Source: Synergistaceae bacterium
GTDB lineage: Bacteria > Synergistota > Synergistia > Synergistales > Aminobacteriaceae
DNA length: 10,108 nucleotides
Assembly: GCA_022837505.1 (NCBI GenBank)
Contig: JALHFZ010000066.1
Coordinates: 556-10,663, forward strand
Reading direction: 5' to 3'
In this document: piece after piece, positions 1-6,432 of the stretch
Layout of the letters: every line of letters starts with the position of its first letter
Position numbering within the stretch: position 1 is the first letter of the stretch
The notes under the pieces: model-generated
What the model was told of the DNA's origin: nothing
What the model saw: only the letters and a program-made list of their open reading frames with translations
Databases searched by the model: none
Made by a program: the position numbers and the translations under genes

Positions 1-303
1 CGCCACGACGATGAAGTTGATGCCGATGGTGGTGATGGCGAGGAAGTCGTCCTTGACCCGCAGGCTCGGCAGGCCGGAGAGAAAGCCCACGGTCCCGACG
101 ATGAGGAGCACGATGGGCAGGGCGGTCCAGAAGGAGAGTCCCGCCGCCGTGGTGAGCATGGCGCTGGCGTAGGCCCCGATGCCGAGGAAGGCCGCGTGTC
201 CGAGGGAGATCTGCCCCGCGTACCCGACGATGACGTTCAATCCGTAGGCTGCGATGGCCTGGATGAGGATCTGGGTCCCCACCTGTACGACGTAGGAATT
301 CAT
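1..303 (-). CDS. livM: Branched-chain amino acid ABC transporter permease LivM, N-terminal part (cut by window edge)
   Basis: Reading the minus strand from the ATG at 303 gives 101 uninterrupted codons that run off the left edge. The protein begins MNSYVVQVGTQILIQAI and contains GYAGQISLGHAAFLGIGAYA, the signature first-domain motif of LivM-type permeases, then hydrophobic stretches that fit inner-membrane helices. LivM pairs with LivH to form the membrane channel of a leucine/isoleucine/valine importer, powered by LivG/LivF ATPases and fed by a periplasmic binding protein; none of those three is in view, but livG and livF commonly follow livM and may lie beyond base 1. The start lies 4 bases after the livH stop. 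A G-rich ribosome binding stretch inside the livH 3' end precedes it, so the two are probably co-transcribed and translationally coupled. The family call is secure; the substrate could also be another hydrophobic amino acid or an amide or urea relative. Confidence 0.93.
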   Translation of the reverse strand, partial: MNSYVVQVGTQILIQAIAAYGLNVIVGYAGQISLGHAAFLGIGAYASAMLTTAAGLSFWTALPIVLLIVGTVGFLSGLPSLRVKDDFLAITTIGINFIVVA

Positions 304-307
304 GGGA

Positions 308-1180
308 TTACTTCCCCCCCTTTCTGCCGAGGAGTCCCGCAGGACGCCACATGAGAATGATGATCATGGCGATGAAGGCCAGGGCATCCCGGGGAAGGGG
401 GATGTTCGCGAAGCCTATCAGCAGGGTCTCGGCCACGCCCAGTAAAAAGGAGGCGAGGACGGCTCCGGTGGCGGAGCCCATCCCCCCCACGACGATGAGG
501 GCGAGGGTCTTGTAGGCCGGTACGGTCCCCATCATGGGGTAGACCTGGTTGTAGTAGATCCCCACGAGAATTCCGGCGATGGCCGCGATGGCCGAGCCGA
601 TGACGAAGGTGATGGCCACGGTCTTCTGGGTATGGACCCCCAGGGAGGCGGCGATCTCCATGTCCTGGGAGACGGCCCGCATGGCCAGTCCGAGTTCGGT
701 CTTCGTCATGATGAACCAGAGAAGAAGAAGGACTGCAAAGGTGATTGCAAAGGTTGCGGTAATGGTGGAGGAGATGGTGAAGTCCCCGATGGTGAAGGCA
801 GGGAAGGGCAGTTCGCCGGGGAAGGAGCGGACCTCCGGACCGGCGATGAGTCGGCAGATCTCCTCAAGGCCTATCAGGAGGGCGATGCTGCTGATCAGGG
901 AGACGTAGGGGGGAAATTTCAGCAGAGGGTAGTAGACGTACCGCTCGATGCAGACCCCCAGAATTGCGCACAGAGCCATGCTCCCCAGGGCCGCGAGAAG
1001 AAGGCTTCCCGTGAGGGTGTAAAGAAAAAGGCCGGTGTAGGCCCCGACGGTGAATACCGAGGCATGGGCAACGTGAAGAATCTTCATGACGCCGTAGATC
1101 AGGGCGAGTCCGAGGGTGATGAGGGCGTAGATGGCCCCCGCCGCGAGTCCGTTGAAAAACTGTTCTATCAGTATCTCCAC
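308..1180 (-). CDS. livH: Branched-chain amino acid ABC transporter permease LivH
   Basis: A 290-residue integral membrane protein, the usual length for LivH. It opens with EQFFNGLAAGAIYALITLGL, the typical LivH first helix, followed by YGVMKILHVAHAS. The segment GLAMRAVSQDMEIAASLGV (about residues 164-182) is the cytoplasmic EAA-type loop that docks the ATPase subunits. LALIVVGGMGSATGAVLAS (about 226-244) and the C-terminal MWRPAGLLG are also family hallmarks. It forms the transmembrane channel with LivM, encoded 4 bases downstream. The start is GTG at 1180, chosen because GGAAGGAGA lies about 10 bases upstream (near 1191-1199) and no ATG fits better. A TATAAT box at 1231-1236 suggests its own promoter, separate from the aminotransferase gene upstream on the same strand. 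The permease family is certain; specificity for branched-chain amino acids is inferred from the family and from the neighbouring acid-forming genes. Confidence 0.95.
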   Translation of the reverse strand: MEILIEQFFNGLAAGAIYALITLGLALIYGVMKILHVAHASVFTVGAYTGLFLYTLTGSLLLAALGSMALCAILGVCIERYVYYPLLKFPPYVSLISSIALLIGLEEICRLIAGPEVRSFPGELPFPAFTIGDFTISSTITATFAITFAVLLLLWFIMTKTELGLAMRAVSQDMEIAASLGVHTQKTVAITFVIGSAIAAIAGILVGIYYNQVYPMMGTVPAYKTLALIVVGGMGSATGAVLASFLLGVAETLLIGFANIPLPRDALAFIAMIIILMWRPAGLLGRKGGK

Positions 1181-1230
1181 AAATATCCGGTCTCCTTCCG
1201 GCGGAATGACGTATATTCTTCAGCACTACA

Positions 1231-1236
1231 ATTATA
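1231..1236 (-). promoter_or_regulatory. -10 box of the livHM promoter
   Basis: On the minus strand this is a perfect TATAAT, about 50 bases before the livH GTG start. No good TTGACA lies at 16-18 bases; the best match there is weak (TGATTT), and an AT-rich run of T residues lies upstream. It is the only strong -10 box between the aminotransferase gene and livH. Confidence 0.55.
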
Positions 1237-1260
1237 GAGGCAGAACATAAAAAAATCATC

Positions 1261-1291
1261 AAAAAACGTACGAAATCCGCCCCCTGATTTC
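1261..1291 (-). terminator. Weak candidate terminator after the aminotransferase gene
   Basis: On the minus strand, just after the aminotransferase stop, GAAATC and GATTTC form a 6-base stem around an 8-base G-rich loop (1272-1291). A run of six T follows 5 bases later. The stem is short and AT-rich, so it may be only a partial terminator or chance. If real it would separate the aminotransferase transcript from livHM. Confidence 0.25.
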
Positions 1292-1299
1292 CTGAAAAA

Positions 1300-2124
1300 T
1301 TATTCAAGCCATCGAACTATCTCCTCAAGGAAGGTCTGGTGAAGAGAACGTGTGACCGGGCCGGGCTTTCCGTCCCCCACGGCAAGGTCGCCGATCTTCA
1401 CCACCGGAACGATCTCCTTCACCGAGCCGGTGATGAAGGCCTCCGTGGCCGAAGGAACCTCCGACAGCAGTGGACAGCGCTCCTCCACGTCCATTCCCTT
1501 TTCCCTGGCGAGCTGGAGGATGATCTCCCGGGTAGTCCCCTTCAGTACCCGCGAAAGAGGGGCCGTCACGAGCTTCCCCCCCACGATGAGAAAGAAGGTG
1601 CTGTGGGCAGCCTCGGTGATCTCCCCCTCGGGGGCGTAAAGAATTTCGTAGGCGTCCTTCTGAAGGGACTTCCCCGAGTAGGAGAACATGTAGTCCACGC
1701 TCTTCACCCCCGGGATAGTCCTCCCCTGGTCCACGGGGTAGAGCATGACTCCTCTGTCGTAGACCTCCGGCGCGGGCTTGACGACCTTTTCGAAGAGGAT
1801 GAAGAGCCTCGACGCGGGGAAGCTCCCCTCCCGGAAGATGTCTCCCCCCGTAATGTAGGGGCGGACCAGGCACTCCACGTCCATCCGGGTGATCCCCTCC
1901 CGGACGACGGCTTTTATCTCGTCCAGAGGAAGGGGAAGGGCGATGGATGCCTTCTCGGCGGAACGGCCCAGGCGGGTCAGGTGCGGGGTCAGCATGAGGG
2001 GGCGCTTGCGGAAGGTGCAGATGGATTCAAACACTCCCACACCCCGGAGTATTATGTGGTCTGAAACGGGAAGGGCCGCTTCCGCCAGGGGAAGAAAGGA
2101 CCCGTTCATATAACAAAGGGACAT
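1300..2124 (-). CDS. Class IV PLP-dependent aminotransferase (branched-chain or D-amino acid aminotransferase-like)
   Basis: A 274-residue fold-type IV aminotransferase. Visible motifs in order: YMNGSFLPL near the N-terminus; SDHIILRGVGVFESI (residues 21-35, the family's GxGVFE block); RPYITGGD (88-95); the likely PLP-binding lysine K141 in PGVKSVDY; a glutamate in GEITEAAHSTFF (E171) placed to bind the pyridine nitrogen; the phosphate-binding GTTRE (196-200); and TGSVKEIVPV (232-241), typical of branched-chain aminotransferases. Predicted reaction: transfer of an amino group between an amino acid and a 2-oxo acid in the cytoplasm. Next to LivHM and the acyl-kinase operon, the most natural substrates are Val, Leu and Ile. 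D-alanine aminotransferase and aminodeoxychorismate lyase share the fold and cannot be excluded by eye. The ATG at 2124 has GAGGTGAT at suitable spacing. The gene is divergent from buk1, so both may answer to the shared upstream region. Confidence 0.88.
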   Translation of the reverse strand: MSLCYMNGSFLPLAEAALPVSDHIILRGVGVFESICTFRKRPLMLTPHLTRLGRSAEKASIALPLPLDEIKAVVREGITRMDVECLVRPYITGGDIFREGSFPASRLFILFEKVVKPAPEVYDRGVMLYPVDQGRTIPGVKSVDYMFSYSGKSLQKDAYEILYAPEGEITEAAHSTFFLIVGGKLVTAPLSRVLKGTTREIILQLAREKGMDVEERCPLLSEVPSATEAFITGSVKEIVPVVKIGDLAVGDGKPGPVTRSLHQTFLEEIVRWLE

Positions 2125-2303
2125 TCACGATCACCTCAAAAAGTTGTATTGGAACCTTTGCAGTATAAAGGTATAGGGGAAAATATGCACGGTTTTTTTC
2201 TCTTTCCTCCGGTAATTTATACTGTATAATAAGTTCTGTTTAGACCATTGGAATCTGAATATAGCCTACACCCAGCCGTTTCGAATGAGGAGGGGATCCT
2301 TTC
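2125..2303. promoter_or_regulatory. Divergent promoter region between aminotransferase and buk1
   Basis: This 179-base AT-richer stretch holds the starts of both transcripts. Plus-strand candidate -10: TATAAT at 2225-2230, directly after TG, with only a weak -35. Minus-strand candidate -10: TATACT at 2162-2167. Ribosome binding sites bound the region: GAGGTGAT for the aminotransferase (about 2130-2137, minus) and GAGGAGGGG for buk1 (2287-2295, plus). A pyrimidine run lies near 2192-2210. No riboswitch or RNA gene is recognisable. Confidence 0.6.
2217..2229. repeat. 13-base operator-like palindrome over the buk1 -10 box
   Basis: TTATAC-T-GTATAA is a perfect 6+1+6 palindrome overlapping the TATAAT of the putative buk1 promoter. 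The 8-base half TTATACTG recurs on the opposite strand at 2161-2168, overlapping the TATACT box of the aminotransferase promoter. A repressor binding both sites could control both transcripts. The binding protein is unknown. Confidence 0.45.
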
Positions 2304-3398
2304 GTGGCGTTCCATATTCTCGCACTGAATCCCGGTTCGACGAGCACAAAGATTGCATGGTACAAGGACAGGGAGGAACTCTGGAGGGAGACGGTCCGGC
2401 ATGACCCCGAAGCCCTCGGAGAATTTCCCTCCGTGGCTGATCAGTTCCTCTTCCGCCTCGCCACCATTGAAGCTGCCGTAATAGACCATGGAATGGCCTT
2501 CTCCGACCTCTCCGCCGTGGCGGGACGGGGAGGACTGGTGGAGCCGATCCCCGGAGGGACCTACGCTGTGGACGAACCCCTTCTCGCCCGCCTTCGGATG
2601 GGAAAACCCTGGGAGCACGCCTCAAACCTCGGGGGGATCCTCGCCGACGCCATCTGCCGCCCCCTCGATCTTCCCGCCTTCATCGTCGACCCGGTGGCGG
2701 TGGACGAGATGGACCCCGTGGCGAAAATCACCGGCCTGCCGGAGCTTCCCAAGGTCTCCCTGGGGCATGCCCTCAACATAAAGGCCACGGTCCGCCGGGC
2801 CGCCGCCGACCTCGGAAAAAAATGGGACGAGCTGAACTTCATCGTTGCTCACATCGGCGGAGGGATCACCGTCTGCGCCCACGAAAAGGGGCGCATGATC
2901 GACCTCAACAACGCCAACGATTTCGGCCCCTTCTCCCCTGAAAGGGCAGGGGGGCTTCCCGCGGGAGATCTGCTGCGGATGTGCTTCACCGATGAGAGCT
3001 CTGAAAAGGACGTGCTCAGAAGGCTCGTCGGAAAGGGGGGTCTCGCCGCCTATACCGGAACGAGCGATGTCCGGGAGGTGAAGGCCCTTGCCGCCGAGGG
3101 AGACCCCCTGGCCAAAGAGGCCTACGAGGCCATGGCCTGGGGGATTGCCCGGGAGATCGGTGCCCAGGCGGCCGCCCTGTCCGGCCGGGTGGACGCCATC
3201 CTCTTCACGGGTGGTGTGGCCTTCGACAGCGACTTCATCGCCCTTGTGCAGAAGAGGGTGCAGTGGATCGCCCCCGTCCTGGTCTACCCCGGTGAGGACG
3301 AGATGCCCGCCCTGGCCGAAGGCGCCCTTCGGGTGCTGAGGGGCGAAGAGGAAGCCAAAATATATGCCTGCCATATCTCGGGAGGGGATAAATCATGA
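2304..3398 (+). CDS. buk: Butyrate kinase, copy 1
   Basis: A 364-residue acetate/butyrate kinase of the ASKHA fold; butyrate kinases are usually about 355 residues. It converts an acyl-phosphate plus ADP into a free acid plus ATP in the cytoplasm. Motifs: LALNPGSTSTK (phosphate 1, residues 6-16), GRGGLVEPIPGGTY (74-87), DPVAVDEMDP (129-138), H155 in SLGHALN, AHIGGGITV (phosphate 2, 182-190), FSPERAGGLP with R214 (210-219), FTGGVA (adenosine loop, 301-306) and YPGEDE (328-333). These are butyrate-kinase rather than acetate-kinase signatures. The GTG start is preceded by GAGGAGGGG at 2287-2295, 8 bases away. The stop overlaps the ptb1 start as ATGA. A 9-residue tail (CHISGGDKS) extends beyond the end of copy 2. 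It is about half identical to copy 2 by eye. The substrate could be butyrate or branched acids such as isobutyrate and isovalerate. Confidence 0.93.
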   Translation: MAFHILALNPGSTSTKIAWYKDREELWRETVRHDPEALGEFPSVADQFLFRLATIEAAVIDHGMAFSDLSAVAGRGGLVEPIPGGTYAVDEPLLARLRMGKPWEHASNLGGILADAICRPLDLPAFIVDPVAVDEMDPVAKITGLPELPKVSLGHALNIKATVRRAAADLGKKWDELNFIVAHIGGGITVCAHEKGRMIDLNNANDFGPFSPERAGGLPAGDLLRMCFTDESSEKDVLRRLVGKGGLAAYTGTSDVREVKALAAEGDPLAKEAYEAMAWGIAREIGAQAAALSGRVDAILFTGGVAFDSDFIALVQKRVQWIAPVLVYPGEDEMPALAEGALRVLRGEEEAKIYACHISGGDKS

Positions 3399-4303
3399 CC
3401 ATGCAGAGACTCGACTTTTTACTTGAAGAAAGCAAAAAGGGACGTCCCATGACCCTTGCCCTCGCCTGCCCCTACGGAGACGATGCCCTCGCGGCGGTAG
3501 CCCGGGCTCAGCTTGAGGGTATTGTCAAAGCCGTTCTGATCGGCGACGAAGGGAAGATCCGCCGCCTCGCAGAGCAGGAGGGGCATGACCTCTCCGGCAT
3601 CTCCGTCGTGGACGAACCGGACGATGACAGGGCCGTGGAAAAGAGCGTGAAGATGGTCTCCTCGAAAGAGGCAGATCTCCTCATGAAGGGTCTCGTCAAG
3701 ACGTCATCCCTTCTCAAGGCCGTGCTGGACAAGGAATGGGGCCTCCGCACGGGCTCCCTCCTCTCCCACCTTTTTCTCTTTGAAGTGCCCATCCTTGACG
3801 GACGGGTGGTGGGGGTCTCCGACGGAGGGATGAACACCTACCCCGACCTCAGCGCCAAGGTCAAGATCATCGAAAACGCCGCCGCCTGCTACCACAAAAT
3901 AGGCGTCCCCCAGCCGAAGATCGCCGCCCTCGCCGCCGTGGAGACGGTGAACCCGGACATGCCCGCCACCCTCGACGCCGCCGCCCTCGCCAAGATGAAC
4001 GAGCGGGGGCAGATCAAGGGGTGCCTCGTGGACGGCCCCCTCGCCCTCGATAACGCCATCAGCGAAGAATCGGCCCGGATCAAGGGGCTCAGCTCCCCCG
4101 TAGCGGGGAAGGCCGACATGCTCCTCGTTCCCGACATCGAGGCGGGAAACTTCGTGGGAAAGGTTCTTCTCTACATGACGGGGGGCAGGGGAGCGGGGGT
4201 CGTCCTCGGTGCGAAGAAGCCCATCGTCCTCACGAGCCGCTTCGACACCATGGAGACAAAATTGCTTTCAATCGCCCTGGGAGCCCTCGCGGCCCGGAGC
4301 TGA
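3395..4303 (+). CDS. ptb: Phosphate butyryltransferase, copy 1
   Basis: A 302-residue member of the phosphate acetyl/butyryltransferase family, the usual Ptb length (about 300), and too short for most full phosphotransacetylases. It exchanges CoA for phosphate on an acyl-CoA, giving the acyl-phosphate used by the kinase. Motifs: VSSKEADLLMKG (88-99), GVSDGGMNTYPDL (140-152, part of the active-site region), AALAAVETVNPDMPATLDAAAL (about 177-198), VDGPLALDNAISEESA (212-227), SPVAGKADMLLVPDIEAGN (234-252) and PIVLTSR (276-282). The ATG overlaps the buk1 stop by 4 bases, so translation is coupled, and GGAGGGG lies in the buk1 tail about 8 bases upstream. It resembles ptb2 strongly in the C-terminal half and much less in the N-terminal half. 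The active-site stretch reads SDGGMN, where copy 2 reads ADAAFN. It probably works with the butyrate kinases to make ATP by substrate-level phosphorylation. Confidence 0.92.
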   Translation: MTMQRLDFLLEESKKGRPMTLALACPYGDDALAAVARAQLEGIVKAVLIGDEGKIRRLAEQEGHDLSGISVVDEPDDDRAVEKSVKMVSSKEADLLMKGLVKTSSLLKAVLDKEWGLRTGSLLSHLFLFEVPILDGRVVGVSDGGMNTYPDLSAKVKIIENAAACYHKIGVPQPKIAALAAVETVNPDMPATLDAAALAKMNERGQIKGCLVDGPLALDNAISEESARIKGLSSPVAGKADMLLVPDIEAGNFVGKVLLYMTGGRGAGVVLGAKKPIVLTSRFDTMETKLLSIALGALAARS

Positions 4304-4339
4304 AACAGCACCATCAAAATTAGAGGAGGTTTTTTATTC

Positions 4340-5269
4340 ATGGAACAGATCCGTTCACTGTCACAGCTTCTCGAATACGCTAAAAGAATCGGCGCTGAAA
4401 AGGGACCGAAGAAGATCTCCGTGGCCATGGCCGAGGATGCCGGGCTGCTCGAAGCCATTGAGGAGGCCCGCAAGAGCGGTTTCGCCGAGGCGATCCTCGT
4501 GGGGAACGGCGACAAGATGAAGGCCGCCGCCGAACAGGCAGGGGTGGACCTCGCCAACTACGAGGTGATCGACGAGCGGGATGAGCCCGCCATGGGGCTG
4601 ACCGCCGTATCCCAGGTCTCCTCCAAAAAAGCCCATATCTACATGAAGGGGCAGATCCACACCAACAACTTCCTCCGGGCCATGCTCAACAAGGAAGTGG
4701 GCCTGCGGAAGGGAAAGAACACCATCTCCCACTGCTACTTTCACAGCGTGGAGGGGTATGACCGCATCTTCTTCCTCGCCGACGCCGCCTTCAACATGTA
4801 TCCTGACCTCGCCGCCAAGGCAGACATCACCCAGAACACGGTGAACCTCGCCAGAGCCTTTGGCGTGGTCGAACCCAAGGTGGCCATTCTCGCCGCCGTG
4901 GAAGTGGTGAACCCGGACATGCCCTGCACTCTTGAAGCCGCCGCCCTCACCCAGATGAACAAGCGGGGGCAGATCAAAAACTGTGTCGTGGACGGTCCCC
5001 TCGCCCTGGACAACGCCGTGAGCGAGGAGTCGGCCCGTACGAAGGGAATCAACTCTCCCGTGGCGGGTAAGGCCGATGTCTTCATCGTCCCCGACATCGA
5101 GGCGGGGAATATGCTGGCCAAGGCCATCGTCTACTTCTCAAAGAACGAGACCGCGGGGCTCATCCTCGGCGCCTCCGCCCCCATCGTCCTGACGAGCCGG
5201 GCCGACTCCGCCCGGGCGAAGCTGCTCTCCATCGCCGCCGCCGTCGTCCTGTCGGACTTCCAGAAGTAG
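4340..5269 (+). CDS. ptb: Phosphate butyryltransferase, copy 2
   Basis: A 309-residue second phosphate butyryltransferase. It carries VSSKKAHIYMKGQIHTNN (93-110), LADAAFNMYPDLAAKADI (146-163), ILAAVEVVNPDMPCTLEAAA (183-202), VDGPLALDNAVSEESA (217-232), SPVAGKADVFIVPDIEAGN (239-257) and PIVLTSRADS (281-290). Predicted cytoplasmic reaction: acyl-CoA plus phosphate to acyl-phosphate plus CoA. The ATG is preceded by GAGGAGGT at 4323-4330, 9 bases away, in a 36-base gap after ptb1, so it has its own strong ribosome binding site within the same operon. The DAA(M/F)N form of the active-site stretch is the more familiar one in Ptb proteins. Divergence from copy 1 is large, so this is an old duplication or separate acquisition, not a recent copy. 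It may act on acyl-CoAs of a different chain length or branching than copy 1; this is inference. Confidence 0.92.
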   Translation: MEQIRSLSQLLEYAKRIGAEKGPKKISVAMAEDAGLLEAIEEARKSGFAEAILVGNGDKMKAAAEQAGVDLANYEVIDERDEPAMGLTAVSQVSSKKAHIYMKGQIHTNNFLRAMLNKEVGLRKGKNTISHCYFHSVEGYDRIFFLADAAFNMYPDLAAKADITQNTVNLARAFGVVEPKVAILAAVEVVNPDMPCTLEAAALTQMNKRGQIKNCVVDGPLALDNAVSEESARTKGINSPVAGKADVFIVPDIEAGNMLAKAIVYFSKNETAGLILGASAPIVLTSRADSARAKLLSIAAAVVLSDFQK

Positions 5270-5285
5270 CGGCGAAAATCATATT

Positions 5286-6350
5286 ATGAAGGTTCTGGCG
5301 CTCAATCCCGGTTCCACGAGCACGAAGGTCGCCCTCTTCGAGGACGGCAGGGAGATCTGGAACGAAACCCAGCGGTACGATACGGATGTGCTGAAAGAGT
5401 TCGGCTCCATCCCCGACCAGATGGAGTTTCGTCTCGCTGAGATCGAAAAAAGCCTCGCCGCCCACGACACATCCCCGGCCGATCTCTCCGCCGTGGTGGG
5501 GAGGGGAGGGTTGCTCAAGCCCATTGAAAGCGGAACCTACGAGGTGAACGACGCCATGCTCGCCGACCTCAGAACGTGCAGATGGGGGGCCCATGCCAGC
5601 AATCTCGGCGCCCTGCTGGCCCTTCGCCTCGCGGAGGCAGGGGGCGGCCGGGCCTTTATCGTCGACCCGGTGGTAGTGGACGAGATGGACCCCCTCGCCC
5701 GGTACTCGGGCCTCCCTGAGATCGGCAGGCGGTCCATCTTTCATGCTCTGAACCAGAAGGCTGTGGCCCGCCGGGCCGCCGCCGAGCTGGAAAAGCCCTA
5801 CGAAGAATGCCGAATGATCGTGGCCCATATGGGAGGGGGGATCTCCGTGGGAGCCCACGACCGGGGCAGGGTCGTGGACGTGAACAACGCCCTTGACGGG
5901 GACGGCCCCTTCTCGCCTGAGCGGGCGGGGAGCCTCCCCGCAGGAGGGCTGGTACGGCTGGCCTTCAGCGGAAAATACGACCTTCCCCGAATGCAGAAAA
6001 TGCTCACCGGGCAGGGGGGGCTTGTGGCCCACCTCGGCACGAACGACCTGCGGGAAGTGCAGAGACGGAAAAGCCAGGGGGACGGAAAGGCCGCCCTCGT
6101 CTTCAAGGCCCTCGCCTACCAGATATCAAAGGAGATCGGCGCCTGCGCCGCGGTCCTCGCGGGGGAGGTGGACGTCATTGTCCTCACGGGGGGGCTTGCC
6201 CACAGCGAAGAGTTCACGGCCCTCATCCGCGACAGGATCAGCTTCATCGCCCCGGTGATCGTCTACCCCGGGGAGGACGAGATGAAGGCCCTGGCGGACG
6301 GAGCCTACCGTATTCTCTCGGGAGAAGAGGAGCCGAAGGTCTACGCCTGA
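5286..6350 (+). CDS. buk: Butyrate kinase, copy 2
   Basis: A 354-residue butyrate kinase, standard length. It has VLALNPGSTSTK (3-14), GRGGLLKPIESGTY (72-85), DPVVVDEMDP (127-136), H153 in SIFHALN, VAHMGGGISV (179-188), SPERAGSLP with R213 (210-218), LTGGLA (300-305) and YPGEDE (327-332), so all ASKHA kinase elements are present and it should be active. It makes ATP from an acyl-phosphate in the cytoplasm. It starts 16 bases after the ptb2 stop. No Shine-Dalgarno sequence is visible in that gap (an AT-rich stretch with only CGGCGAAAA), so it may depend on ribosomes finishing ptb2. A long hairpin follows the stop by 17 bases, ending the operon. With copy 1 it brackets the two ptb genes. Its preferred substrate compared with copy 1 cannot be told from sequence by eye. 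Confidence 0.93.
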   Translation: MKVLALNPGSTSTKVALFEDGREIWNETQRYDTDVLKEFGSIPDQMEFRLAEIEKSLAAHDTSPADLSAVVGRGGLLKPIESGTYEVNDAMLADLRTCRWGAHASNLGALLALRLAEAGGGRAFIVDPVVVDEMDPLARYSGLPEIGRRSIFHALNQKAVARRAAAELEKPYEECRMIVAHMGGGISVGAHDRGRVVDVNNALDGDGPFSPERAGSLPAGGLVRLAFSGKYDLPRMQKMLTGQGGLVAHLGTNDLREVQRRKSQGDGKAALVFKALAYQISKEIGACAAVLAGEVDVIVLTGGLAHSEEFTALIRDRISFIAPVIVYPGEDEMKALADGAYRILSGEEEPKVYA

Positions 6351-6367
6351 TCGTCCTTCCGAGCAAA

Positions 6368-6419
6368 AAAGCGCACCCCCTGAGCCGGGCGAAAACGTCC
6401 GGCTCAGGGGGTGCGCTTT
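6368..6419. terminator. Bidirectional rho-independent terminator with 24-base stem
   Basis: Arms 6368-6391 and 6396-6419 pair over 24 positions (one G-T pair near the tip, the rest Watson-Crick) around an AAAA tetraloop. On the minus strand the stem is followed immediately by TTTTTT, an ideal terminator for panF. On the plus strand only TTTC follows, then a T run further on (6428-6434), so it should end the buk/ptb operon less tightly. It sits between the convergent stops at 6350 and 6433. Confidence 0.93.
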
Positions 6420-6432
6420 CTGTCCTGATTTT

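Noticed and set aside
632..1237. Long plus-strand open frame opposite livH
   Set aside because: It is the antisense shadow of a clear LivH gene in GC-rich DNA. Similar shadows opposite or within the aminotransferase, buk, ptb and panF genes were dropped for the same reason.
3395..5269. Reading the two transferases as phosphotransacetylases (Pta)
   Set aside because: The length near 300 residues, the DGPLALDNA(I/V)SEESA block and the pairing with butyrate kinases fit Ptb better than Pta.
6368..6419. The long inverted repeat as a mobile-element end or regulatory RNA
   Set aside because: Its place between convergent stop codons and the T run right after the stem on the minus strand make it an ordinary, though very stable, terminator.
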